Part shown: piece after piece, positions 18,811 through 28,000 of the stretch
Numbering within the stretch: the stretch's first letter is position 1
Layout: the number at the start of each line of letters is the position of its first letter
The notes under the pieces: model-generated
What the model was told of the DNA's origin: nothing
The model's database searches: none
Seen by the model: the letters and a program-made list of their open reading frames with translations, nothing else
Made by a program: the position numbers and the translations under genes
Assembly (NCBI RefSeq): GCF_039545035.1
Contig: NZ_BAABRO010000004.1
Location: 124,001 to 188,000, forward strand
Reading direction: 5' to 3'
DNA: 64,000 bases
From: Novipirellula caenicola
GTDB lineage: Bacteria; Planctomycetota; Planctomycetia; Pirellulales; Pirellulaceae

Positions 18811-18871
18811 CCCGACGCGTCAGAAAAGGGACTGAGAAAATATCGAGATTCCCTCGCTGACGCTTCGGGTT
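18811..18871. repeat. Dispersed imperfect inverted repeat (CGACGCGTC-type)
   Basis: The left arm starts CCCGACGCGTC (18811). The right arm, TCCCTCGCTGACGCTTCGGGTT, ends at 18871 and is nearly identical to the right arms of the elements at 48128-48149 and 45184-45205. The family recurs only between genes in this window. Confidence 0.75.
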
Positions 18872-18910
18872 GTGATCAACGCACCACATCCAAACGTTCG
18901 CCCCAGGAAT

Positions 18911-18963
18911 GGTTCATGATCCGGCTGGGTTTCATGATCCGGCTAGGTTTCATGTTCCGGCTG
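18911..18963. repeat. 17-18 bp tandem repeat, three copies
   Basis: Units at 18911-18927, 18928-18945 and 18946-18963 share the core TTCATGATCCGGCT, with one substitution in the third copy. The array abuts the 3' end of the SHD1-domain gene. Confidence 0.85.
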
Positions 18964-18965
18964 GC

Positions 18966-19892
18966 CTAGTAGCTCGCCCGTCGCACTCCGACCACGGCGT
19001 AGCCGGGATAGCGTGACGTCACCATACGGGTCGCGATGTCACTGTTGCGAGCGGTCACAATCACACTGGTGCGACGACCATAAACGCCTGGACGCGGCTT
19101 CAGCAGCACTTCCCAGATCGAGGTCAATCCGGTTGCCGCCGCAAGCATATCAAGTTTCATCCGTTCGATTTGGTAGTCGCGTTCCTTTTCACGCTGATAC
19201 TGCATCGCCGAGGTCTGCACCATCAAACTTTCACGTTCACGCGCCGCCTCATCTTCGGTTTCGCTGAGCCAATGTTCCCACCCCGGCTGTAGGACCGCGA
19301 GGTCTTCTTTGGCAAACAAAAAGAACGGGACGCTAATCTGGTCACCACTTTCGAGTGCCATCAGCACGCCTTCGAGCGGATAAGTCTTTGGTTCCGCACT
19401 CAGCGTTTTCCTTGCCCAAGCAGAAAGCTGTGAGGCGTCTTCGATCTTGGTTCCCTCGAGATGAGAGATGATTTTCAAGATGACCGCTTGATGCAGCGGA
19501 TCAATGCGGGCGAAGGCAGTGCCGTTGATCATGACGTTGCCCAGCTTTCGCTGCACGACGAGATCCTTTTGGCCATAGGCCACCACACGTCCGCGGATCT
19601 TCATCCCATCGACTGAAGTCCACGTCTGCATCTGGTCGGCGGATTTATGAAACGCATCCTTCGTTTCTTGGGACGCCACATAATCTCGATCCTGCTGCGA
19701 AAGCTCGGCCAATTCGACCGCCACCAATTTCCCGGACTTTCGTTTTAACACCACCGTCGTGTCGTTAAACGCGACCACTTCGGCGTCGATCTTGTATTGT
19801 CCGTCGAAACTTGACCACTCGCGGGCGTTCCCGGTCGCGGTGGCCACCACCAAACTGCCCACCAACGCCAAAAGGGTAGAAAACATTCGCAT
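18966..19892 (-). CDS. Secreted SHD1-domain protein, hypothetical
   Basis: The 308-residue product has a signal peptide (about 1-23, MRMFSTLLALVGSLVVATATG). An SHD1-type segment follows (about 24-80: REWSSFDGQYKIDAEVVAFNDTTVVLKRKSG, then VELAELSQQDRDYV). A second diverged copy lies at about 92-140 (TSVDGMKIRGRVVAYGQKDLVV). SLA1-homology-1 domains are frequent in secreted planctomycete proteins, but their bacterial role is not established. I chose ATG 19892 because GGAG lies eight bases upstream and the signal peptide starts there; the longer frame from 19940 is unlikely. The C-terminal 160 residues are helical and charged, without a known motif. Confidence 0.87.
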   Translation of the reverse strand: MRMFSTLLALVGSLVVATATGNAREWSSFDGQYKIDAEVVAFNDTTVVLKRKSGKLVAVELAELSQQDRDYVASQETKDAFHKSADQMQTWTSVDGMKIRGRVVAYGQKDLVVQRKLGNVMINGTAFARIDPLHQAVILKIISHLEGTKIEDASQLSAWARKTLSAEPKTYPLEGVLMALESGDQISVPFFLFAKEDLAVLQPGWEHWLSETEDEAARERESLMVQTSAMQYQREKERDYQIERMKLDMLAAATGLTSIWEVLLKPRPGVYGRRTSVIVTARNSDIATRMVTSRYPGYAVVGVRRASY

Positions 19893-20151
19893 GGAATTTG
19901 GCTCCAGAGAAAGTGATTCGCAGACCCCCACAAGGATCATTCTCTCTAATTTACCACGGGTCCGGCTGGGGATAAATCGGAAGTGTCGATCCGCCGCAGT
20001 GCAAAAACGACGGCCCGCGTCGACGATTTCGCAACAAAACGATACAGTGGTGGGCTTCCAAGAAGCTCCGAGGGAACTTCAAAACGAATCGTTCCGAAGC
20101 GACCGCCGCCACTCCAGCCCGGTCCAAAGCCCCCCTGCGGTTGACGTCACG

Positions 20152-20598
20152 ATGCCTAAAAAGCAAGATTCAAAAAAGCAGAAAAAGGCCGAGCCATGGT
20201 ACGCCGACGGTCTTCGCTTTGAGTGTTCTCAGTGCGGAGATTGTTGCGGCGGAGCCCCCGGGTTTGTATGGGTCAACGAAGATGAAATCGCCGAACTGGC
20301 CCAAGAAATGGACTTGGATGTCGACGCATTCGAGCACCAATTTGTTCGCCAAGTCGGTGCCGAGAAGAGTTTGAAGGAATACCCCGACGGAGACTGCATC
20401 CTGCTGGATCCTGAAACTCGCAAATGCAGCGTCTACGAAGCGCGGCCGATCCAGTGCCGGACTTGGCCGTTTTGGGACAGCAATCTAGAGCGTAAGAAGG
20501 ACTGGAAAGAAACGTGCAGCGTTTGCCCTGGATCGGGAACCGGGCGACTATACACGTTCGAAGAAATCGAAATACAGCGGAAACAAAAATCGGTGTGA
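20152..20598 (+). CDS. YkgJ-family cysteine-cluster protein
   Basis: The 148-residue cytoplasmic protein carries the CxxCxxCC signature (Cys25, 28, 31, 32) followed by GGAPGFVWV. Further conserved cysteines lie in the CSVYEARPIQCRTWPF segment and near the C-terminus (CSVCPG). The family is thought to bind a zinc ion or an iron-sulfur cluster; its reaction is not established. The ATG at 20152 gives a lysine-rich leader; the frame is open upstream to 19759 but overlaps the divergent SHD1 gene and is not protein-like. It lies in a 259-base divergent arrangement with the SHD1 gene. Confidence 0.88.
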   Translation: MPKKQDSKKQKKAEPWYADGLRFECSQCGDCCGGAPGFVWVNEDEIAELAQEMDLDVDAFEHQFVRQVGAEKSLKEYPDGDCILLDPETRKCSVYEARPIQCRTWPFWDSNLERKKDWKETCSVCPGSGTGRLYTFEEIEIQRKQKSV

Positions 20599-20860
20599 TT
20601 CGTTTTACTCACACTGCTTTCCCGCATTCATTACTCCCATTCGCTGGCACCTTGGTTGGCCCTCCTCTGCAGAGCCTTGCTGACGCCGGTGCGGCAAACC
20701 ACGAATGGCATTGCCGGATTCGTGTTATGGGGGCCAACCGCGTCCGTGGGAGTGCGTTTTGCCGCCGTTCCGCTTACAACTAGTCTTCCGCGGATAATTT
20801 TTACGATACGGTCCTGCGATTGATCCCCTTCACTACTCGATTGAACACGGCTTTGAACTG

Positions 20861-21877
20861 ATGCGGCGAATCGGCAGCGTTGAAAACGAAACACTTGCTC
20901 ATCGGTTCTGTGATTATTTGGTCACGCTGTCGATCGATGCAGCGGCAGACTCCAACGGCGACGCTGAAAATCCCCGCTGGGACATCTGGATCCGCGAGGA
21001 AAAGGATGTGGATGAAGCCCGCAAGCAGTTTGCGTTGTTCGAGCAATCGCCTGAATCCGAATCGTACAAAGTCAAAAGCAAGGCCGACGCGATTCGCAAC
21101 GAGCGGGTGAACCATCACCAGCGACGGATCGCCGAGCAGCGAAAGCTACAACGATCGATGCCGGCGTCACGCGGCGGAGCGGTGGGGGGCCTTGGCGGCC
21201 CCGGAATGCCGGGACGTCAGCAGCGGATTCCGGTCGTGATCGCGGTGATCGCGATGTCGGTGATCGCCAGTTTTAGTGGTGGCTTTGGACAACCACGTCC
21301 ATCGCGTGACGGCAGCGCTTTGACGACCGAACAATCGGTCGACTATGCGTTGTCGTTCGTCGATCGCCGCGACTACATCGAAAGTGACGGTGATTGGTTT
21401 GCGTCGGTGCGAAAAGGCGAAGTTTGGCGTTTCATCACACCACTGCTGCTGCACGCCGATCCGCTGCACTTGGCGTTCAATATGATTTGGATCTTTCTGC
21501 TCGGGTCGGCGATCGAGCGACTGCATGGTTCGATCTTTCTGATCATTTTGCTGTTCGTTAGCCAGTTGGCGGGGATGATGCTGCAGGTCTCGCTGCCGGC
21601 TGCCGATTCGCTACCGCCGATTCTGCATGCAGTCGCAGGATCTCCGTTTGCTATCGGGGCATCGGGCGCCGTATACGGTTTGTTTGGCTATTTGTGGATT
21701 CGTCCGCAGACGGATAGCACGTACCCGATTCGCATGTCTCAAGGCAACGTGATGCTGATGTTGGGATGGTTGGTCTTGTGCATGACCGGAATGTTCGGCC
21801 CGATCGCCAACGGAGCCCACCTAGGTGGATTGATCGCCGGCGTCATCGCGGCATTCCTAACGTCGCCCAAACGCTAG
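20861..21877 (+). CDS. Rhomboid-family intramembrane serine protease (GlpG-like)
   Basis: The 338-residue product has an N-terminal cytoplasmic domain (1-80) like that of GlpG. A disordered basic/glycine linker and a rhomboid core with about six helices (about 120-335) follow. The catalytic serine is Ser268 in GASGAVYGLFGY and the catalytic histidine is His320 in GAHLGGL. The motif WRFITPLLLHADPLHLAFNMIW covers the L1 loop and the conserved asparagine of helix 2. It cleaves transmembrane substrates inside the inner membrane; no substrate is evident nearby. A strong bidirectional terminator follows, 83 bases after the stop. Confidence 0.95.
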   Translation: MRRIGSVENETLAHRFCDYLVTLSIDAAADSNGDAENPRWDIWIREEKDVDEARKQFALFEQSPESESYKVKSKADAIRNERVNHHQRRIAEQRKLQRSMPASRGGAVGGLGGPGMPGRQQRIPVVIAVIAMSVIASFSGGFGQPRPSRDGSALTTEQSVDYALSFVDRRDYIESDGDWFASVRKGEVWRFITPLLLHADPLHLAFNMIWIFLLGSAIERLHGSIFLIILLFVSQLAGMMLQVSLPAADSLPPILHAVAGSPFAIGASGAVYGLFGYLWIRPQTDSTYPIRMSQGNVMLMLGWLVLCMTGMFGPIANGAHLGGLIAGVIAAFLTSPKR

Positions 21878-21960
21878 TGCCTCGTTAAAAAAAGCGAACG
21901 CCTAAAACGCGGCAGTTGCCATCGACTTTGGGTAGCGATAGCGAGCGGAACTACAAACGA

Positions 21961-22000
21961 AAAACGCCGCTGGCACCTTGCTGCCAGCGGCGTTTTTTTA
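21961..22000. terminator. Strong bidirectional rho-independent terminator
   Basis: A 12-bp GC-rich stem (ACGCCGCTGGCA at 21965-21976, complement at 21983-21994) with a 6-base loop is flanked by an A-run on the left and seven T on the right. It can serve both the forward rhomboid gene and the reverse desaturase gene, which converge here. Confidence 0.95.
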
Positions 22001-22048
22001 ATTAGCTAGTTTTTGATCGACTAGATCAGGCTGATTGCGACCGACAAA

Positions 22049-23092
22049 CTACGCGGCGGTTGTCGGTACATTCTCGCGTTCTTGCTTCTCAGCAACGGTA
22101 CGATAATCGACCACATCCCAAACCAAGCCCACCGCTCGCAGCAGCCGAATGGCTTGCCAGGTAATGTCGAATTCCCACCACTTGTGGCCGTGCTTGGCCA
22201 TCCGTGGGTAGGCGTGATGGTTGTTGTGCCAACCTTCGCCGTACGCCACAATCGCGACGATCCAGTTGTTACGACTGTCGTCGGTGGTTTCGTAGTTCTT
22301 GTAGCCCCACATGTGCGAAGCACTGTTGACCATCCAAGTCGCATGCAAAACGCCCACCAGTCGAACAAACATTCCCCAAATCAGCAGCGAAAGTCCGAAA
22401 TCGTTCCCGCCGATGGCATATCCGATGCCGTACAACGCACAGCCCACGGCGATGTGCAGGGGCAAAAACAACATGTCCAAGATTCGCATTCCGCGTTGCT
22501 TGTACAAATCGGGGACCCAGCGTTGCAAGTAGGCGGTACGGTCGCCATTGTGCGTGTGAAAAGCGAGCCAGGTGATGTGGGCCCACAAACCACCTTCGTG
22601 TGGCGAGTGCGGGTCACCTTCTTGATCGCTGTGTGCGTGATGCTTGCGGTGGTCCGCCACCCAATCCAATGCCGAACCTTCTCCCGCCAGCGTTCCGATC
22701 GTGGCAAACGTGTAGCGAACCCACGAGTAAGTCTTCATGCCGGTGTGCGTCAATAGTCGGTGATAGCCGAGACAAATTCCCAAACTGCCCGTCATCCAGT
22801 GCAGGCCAACCATCACGGCCAAACCTGTCCACGAAAAGTAAAACGGAGCCGCCAAGACAACCAAGTGAGCAATGGTCAACCAACCAATCGCCCAATAGCT
22901 CAGATTGCTAACGTGACGTCGCTCTGAAGCGGTGGGATGAGCATTTGCAGGCAACTTACCAATCTTGTCGTTGCTGACATGAGGCGAGTTCGCGTCGCGA
23001 TTGGATTTTTTATTTTTTGTAGGTTGAGCTCGGTCCAACGATTTACGTTGGCGACGAGTTTCTTTTTTGGTAGGAGGGATGACCGAAGCCAT
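22049..23092 (-). CDS. Acyl-CoA/acyl-lipid delta-9-type fatty acid desaturase
   Basis: The 347-residue di-iron membrane desaturase introduces a cis double bond into saturated acyl chains. All three histidine boxes are present: HRLLTH (111-116), HRKHH (148-152) and HNNHH (289-293). There are four hydrophobic segments (two at about 68-108 and two at about 202-252). The N-terminal 55 residues are basic and probably disordered, longer than in the family core. It is encoded alone and converges on the terminator shared with the rhomboid gene. It probably adjusts membrane fluidity. Confidence 0.93.
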   Translation of the reverse strand: MASVIPPTKKETRRQRKSLDRAQPTKNKKSNRDANSPHVSNDKIGKLPANAHPTASERRHVSNLSYWAIGWLTIAHLVVLAAPFYFSWTGLAVMVGLHWMTGSLGICLGYHRLLTHTGMKTYSWVRYTFATIGTLAGEGSALDWVADHRKHHAHSDQEGDPHSPHEGGLWAHITWLAFHTHNGDRTAYLQRWVPDLYKQRGMRILDMLFLPLHIAVGCALYGIGYAIGGNDFGLSLLIWGMFVRLVGVLHATWMVNSASHMWGYKNYETTDDSRNNWIVAIVAYGEGWHNNHHAYPRMAKHGHKWWEFDITWQAIRLLRAVGLVWDVVDYRTVAEKQERENVPTTAA

Positions 23093-23450
23093 AACATGAA
23101 ATCCTGTCGTTGAATGTCCTTGGGAAAGCAGTCAGACATCTCACGAAGTTGCCTGATGTGCGAAGATTCTACAGAACTGGCAAGCCTCGTCTGTCTCAGA
23201 GCATGTAAACCTGTGTAACGGGAATGTAAAAGTCTTTGATTTTGATCGATGCAAACGTGCACTAGCCCTGAGAGGTGGATAGATGGTACTCCATCCATCT
23301 AACGTTCCCTTCGCACGAGGAAGCCACCTTGCCGTGGATCCGCTTCGCTGAAAACGAAGTCCTTGCTGCGTCCCGCCAAACACCCAAACCCGAGTTTTTC
23401 GCACACGATCGCATCCGATTCTGCGGCGTTGCCTTGCATCGAAGCTTGCC
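23093..23450. other. Divergent intergenic region (desaturase / HD-GYP)
   Basis: This 358-base spacer must hold the promoters of the reverse desaturase and the forward HD-GYP gene. I see no RNA gene, repeat or strong promoter match in it. Confidence 0.5.
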
Positions 23451-24728
23451 ATGTCTAAATACCGCAAAGTCTCCGCAAAGCTGCTTGTTGCGGGGGTCAA
23501 ACTCACCTCCGCTATCCCCGATCCGGAAAATGCTCGCGTTCGCTTGTTGGGCGAAGGCATGGAGATCACGGCCGATCTGATCCTGCGGCTGCAGCAGCGC
23601 GGGGTCAAAAGTTTGTTGCTAAGCGAGAAGGACATTGCGATTTTGAACGCCTTCACCCCGCAAGGGCGCGCGGTGAAGGTGCCTCCCCCACCCACCTATC
23701 AAAAGTCCAACACGGTCAACGAGCAAACTTTGATCTTGGATCAACAGCTGCACGTCGACCAAGCTCACGTGATCGAGGACGTGTTGCCGTTTGCCAGCCG
23801 TACACGGAAACCGCAAAACTGCTCGTATGAACCCGGCATGACCAACCAATGGGCATCTGAGACGAGCGATTCGATCGATTCGGTCAACGAGATTTTTGAC
23901 GAAACGTTGGCGACACACGATGGCAGTGTCGGCCCGCTGCATGCGACGTGCCAGGATATTTTGCGGCGAATGACCGAAGACATCGATGCGCTCGTCTGCA
24001 TGGCTTGCTCTCCGTTCGAAACCGAATACCCGGTGCGGCACGGTGTACACCTGGCCACAATGTCGATGGCAATCGGATCGCAAATGGGACTCGACGAAGC
24101 CCTCTTAATCGAATTGGGGGTCGGATGCTTGATTCACGACATTGGAATGAAGGCGATCGGCACCGGAATGTTCAGTTCCAAACATCCGCTCAGCGTCGGA
24201 ATGCTAAAACGACTCGCCGACCATCCCGTCCGCGGCGCCGAAGTGATCGGTCGTTTCGGTGACCAGGTTTCGCTCGGTTCCAAAATGGTGTCCTACCAAA
24301 TTCACGAGCGATGTGATGGCAGCGGGTATCCCCGCGGACGCTTCGGCGATGCGATTCACCCGCTCGCAAAGATTGCTTGTGTTGCGGATGCTTTCATTGG
24401 AATGATATCGATGCGGCCCCATCGCTTGGCCATCCAAGGCTATCACGCGGTGGTGCAATTGTTAGAACAAATGAAGCAGGGCAAGTTTGATCCAACGGTC
24501 ATACGGGCATTGCTCGAGTTGACGTCGTTGTACCCGTTGGGCAGCTTCGTCGAACTGAACAACGAGAAACTGGGGCGTGTGATTCGCTCGGGCGGCCCCA
24601 CCTTCGACCGACCGACGATCGAAATGTGGGACTCTCGTCATCGCACCTCCAACCCCACGGTGTTGAACCTGCAACACGATCAAAACATTCGTATCGTGCG
24701 ATCGATTGCCACTCCGGCGGCGGCTTGA
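23451..24728 (+). CDS. HD-GYP domain protein, putative cyclic-di-GMP phosphodiesterase
   Basis: The 425-residue protein has an N-terminal region of about 170 residues, whose first 70 (SAKLLVAGVKLTSAIPDPENARVR and following) resemble the short DUF3391-like domain preceding other HD-GYP proteins. The HD-GYP core (about 190-345) has HD pair His229-Asp230 and the signature HERCDGSGYP (285-294), containing the GYP triad. The residue after HDIG is Met (233) instead of the usual Lys. No receiver or membrane segment is present, so it is probably cytoplasmic. Predicted activity is hydrolysis of c-di-GMP. Confidence 0.88.
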   Translation: MSKYRKVSAKLLVAGVKLTSAIPDPENARVRLLGEGMEITADLILRLQQRGVKSLLLSEKDIAILNAFTPQGRAVKVPPPPTYQKSNTVNEQTLILDQQLHVDQAHVIEDVLPFASRTRKPQNCSYEPGMTNQWASETSDSIDSVNEIFDETLATHDGSVGPLHATCQDILRRMTEDIDALVCMACSPFETEYPVRHGVHLATMSMAIGSQMGLDEALLIELGVGCLIHDIGMKAIGTGMFSSKHPLSVGMLKRLADHPVRGAEVIGRFGDQVSLGSKMVSYQIHERCDGSGYPRGRFGDAIHPLAKIACVADAFIGMISMRPHRLAIQGYHAVVQLLEQMKQGKFDPTVIRALLELTSLYPLGSFVELNNEKLGRVIRSGGPTFDRPTIEMWDSRHRTSNPTVLNLQHDQNIRIVRSIATPAAA

Positions 24729-25063
24729 TCGGTGACCCTGCCAAATTCTTCTGATTACCGAACCCCACCCATGGCCTTCTGGAGGACGATGACAACGGAT
24801 TGCGGCGGGGAAACGCAATAACCTTAATAAAACGAGTTGTATTTAGTCTATTGACTTACATCACGTGCCTTCGACTTTAAGAACGCGCGCCATAGACGCA
24901 CACACCACACGGGGAGTCACCGCATCAAATTGAGGGGGCGATGTCACACTTGCTGGCGTTTTGTTTTCTACAACTCCATGCGTCTGACCGCATTTTTTGA
25001 CCTGCTCTTTTCAGGCGAATGATCTATACTCTGAAGCATTGCAGCATGAGTTGATTGCAGCGG
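24729..25063. other. Intergenic region upstream of the kinase-ATPase gene
   Basis: 335 bases without a supported gene. A TATACT element at 25025-25030 could be a -10 box 34 bases before the chosen start, but the nearest TTGACC (24997-25002) is 22 bases from it, too far for a standard promoter. Confidence 0.45.
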
Positions 25064-28000
25064 ATGTCCGAGTTTGACGGGGGTAAAGTTTCAATGGCTA
25101 GACTACGTGACAATGACGAATTCTTTCCTCCCGATCCTTCTTCGGACACAAAAATTCGGGGGCAAGAAGACCGAGAAACGCATCTGCCGGACGCCTCGAG
25201 TGATCGGATCGCGCCGCCTTGGAAACCTGGTGACCAAGTCGGTCATTTCATGCTGCACAATTTGTTGGGCAAAGGAAGCAGCGGATACGTTTATCGTGCT
25301 CGCGACGAAAGCACGGGTCGACTGTGCGCGTTAAAACTTCTTCTGCCGGCGAAATGTGAAAACCTCGTCCGCAACAAACTGGGGTTTCGCCGCATGATCC
25401 CATTGCGGCACCCGGGGCTGATCCATCTGGACCGGATCCACTACCTCGACGATTACATTGCGTTTTCGATGGAGGAGGTCAAAGGCAAAACATTTTCGTT
25501 GGGGGTTTGGGATTTTTGTAAACAGGATCCCGATGGAGCCTATCAACAACTGCTGACGTTGATTCGCCAATACGCCTCGGCATTGGCATTGATGCATTCA
25601 CGTGGGTTGGTGCATCGGGACGTCAAGCCTCAGAACTTAATGATCGATCACAAGGGGCACGGCCGGCTGATCGATTACGGGCTGGTCGGAACCATTGATT
25701 TCGACAGCGATCCCAATGGCTACCGCGACTATCTGGTCGGGCCGCCACACTTCTTCGCACCGGAAAGTCTGTGGGACCAATACTATTTGCCCGCAAGCGA
25801 CATTTTTAGCTTGGGGCTGGTTTTGCTGGACGCCCTTCGCATCTTGGACCGCGCAGTCGACCATGTGCATTTGTCCATCAATCGTTCGCAAGACAACCGC
25901 CGTGATGACGAAGAGATGATCAACGAAGCGGTCGAGGATTTGTCCTCGGATGTCCCCACCGTGTTGCGCGAAGCCTGCGCTGAGATGTTGCAAAGCGATC
26001 CCGTGGACCGTCCCACGGCGTCCGCGTTGTCGCGACTTGGATCGGGTGAATCTCCTTGTTTCCTTTGGGTCGACAATCCCATCCTCGGACGAGACGTCGA
26101 AATCGAGCAGGCCTGCGATTGGATTGACGACGTCTTTGGTGGCGAAGTGGGACGGCTGCATATCGAAGGCCCGTCGGGCATCGGCAAAAGTCGTTTTGTG
26201 GATGAGCTTGCCCAATACGTTCACCTCAAACGATGGGGGCAGCTGTTTCGAGCGAAATGTCGCTCGGGCGAAGACCTTCCGATGTTAGCGTTTGATGAAA
26301 TCTGTGACGCAATTGCGACGCGTTACATGAAAAACGATCGCGACATCATGGAGCTCGATCCCGCGAGTGTCGAGTTTCTGCATGAAGCATTCCCAGTGCT
26401 CAAGAGCGTCGTCAAAGCCAGTACGTCGATCGATTTGGACCGCAAAACGTTTAAGCGTCTTGACGCCATGGAAGCGGGCATCCGGCTGAGCGAAGCGTTG
26501 CGGTTGGTGGGTCCGTTGATTTTGATCATTGATGATGTGCAGTGGGCCGACCGCGACAGCGTGAATATGCTCGACCGCTTGCAAGCGGTCTCCGGTGGCA
26601 TGTTGGGCATCATTACGGTGTCGCGTCCCGGCGGGGACCAACAAGCTTCCCCACCCGATCTAAAAATCCAACTTGACCGACTATCCGATTCGGCGTCACA
26701 AGAATTGATCATCGGCGCTGCCCGTCGCTGGTCGGCGCGTTTGAATTTCAGCGCCGTCGAAGAACTTGTTCAAGCGGCTCAAGGCAATCCGCTGCGTTTG
26801 ATCGACTTTATCGAAGAACTCCGCCCTGGTGGTGTGCTTCACCATACCGTCAGCGGCGAAGAAACCGATTCGGGGACCCGAGTGGTCACTCGCACCGGCC
26901 AATTATGGCAGATGCGTGTCGCACGACTGAGTGACGAAGCCAAGACCGCGTTGTCGTACATCGTCACCGCCGGGCATTTGGTGTCCGCGGAACAACTCAG
27001 CGAATTGACCGGATTGGGCGAATCGATTGACGCGGTCCTGTCGGAACTTGTCCAACAACGATTGGTTCGTGATGAAGTTACCGGCGGCGAATGTATCTCG
27101 ATTTTCCACGACAGCATTGCCGAGAACTTGGCAACCACGCTTAGCGATTCTCAAAAACGCGACTGCCATGCCGCGTGGGCTCGTTTGCTCTCGCGGCTTG
27201 ACTCGGGCGGCAAGTTGGCTGCCCGCATTGCACGCCATTTTTTTGACGCCGACGAACCCAATCGAGCCGTCTCGTATGCGATCCTTGCTGCTGAAAACGC
27301 GGATCGCTATCACGCCAAAACCGAAGCCGCACGCTGGCACGCCAAAGTAATCGACCACGTCAGCGGCCCGGAACGCATTGAACATATTCGTGTCACGGCG
27401 GAAACGTTTGTCGAAGCCGATCGCCCCGTCGACGCCGCCCAATACTTCCAACTGCTCGCATCCGAACTGAGCGACGAAGAGAGCGTCACCTACCAACTAA
27501 AAGCCACCACGCTGTTGATTCGCTGCGGCTATTTCAACGAAGCACGCGGTCAACTGCAACGTTTGACTCGGTTGCTGCGTCTGCCTTCGACCAAGCCGCG
27601 TTGGCTCAGCAAAATCAACCTGTTGCGGCTGACGGCGAAATGCGTTTACTCGAACCTTCGCTTCACTGGCACGCCCGGCGATGCGTCCACGGACAAGTGC
27701 ACCGTGCGTGAGCGTCAACGACTCGAGTTGTGTTTGTCGGTGGCCCGCCCCTTGTCGATGTACGATAACCTTCACGCGGCGGAATTAAACGTCACCGCAA
27801 CCAACTTGGCCGCACGCTATGGCAATGAAATCGATCGAATCCTGGTCGAAGTCGGTGCCGCCGTGTTCGGTTCGTACAATCATGGATCCAAACGAATTCG
27901 CAGCGAATTGGCGCTGCAAGACTTGCTGCCTCGCGCCATCGCCACCGGAAATCCCAAAGCGATCGGCGACGTGTGGGCGGGCATTACGTTCTCGCAAGCG

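Larger units (their letters stand above)
18616..18965. other. Repeat-bearing intergenic region
   Basis: This 350-base region contains no supported gene. It holds a 14-bp direct duplication (TGCCCAATGCCATT twice in tandem, about 18663-18690), the dispersed hairpin at 18811-18871 and an 18-bp triplicate repeat at 18911-18963 that runs up to the stop codon of the SHD1 gene. The sigma-54 activator promoter should lie at its left end. Confidence 0.75.

Noticed and set aside
22082-22756. 224-residue forward frame opposite the desaturase
   Set aside because: The desaturase on the other strand has its three histidine boxes; the forward product has no domain.
23141-23695. 184-residue reverse frame across the desaturase/HD-GYP spacer
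   Set aside because: It overlaps the first 245 bases of the HD-GYP gene and has no domain or signal.
24997-25030. TTGACC and TATACT as a promoter for the kinase-ATPase
   Set aside because: The spacer is 22 bases, outside the usual 16-18 range.
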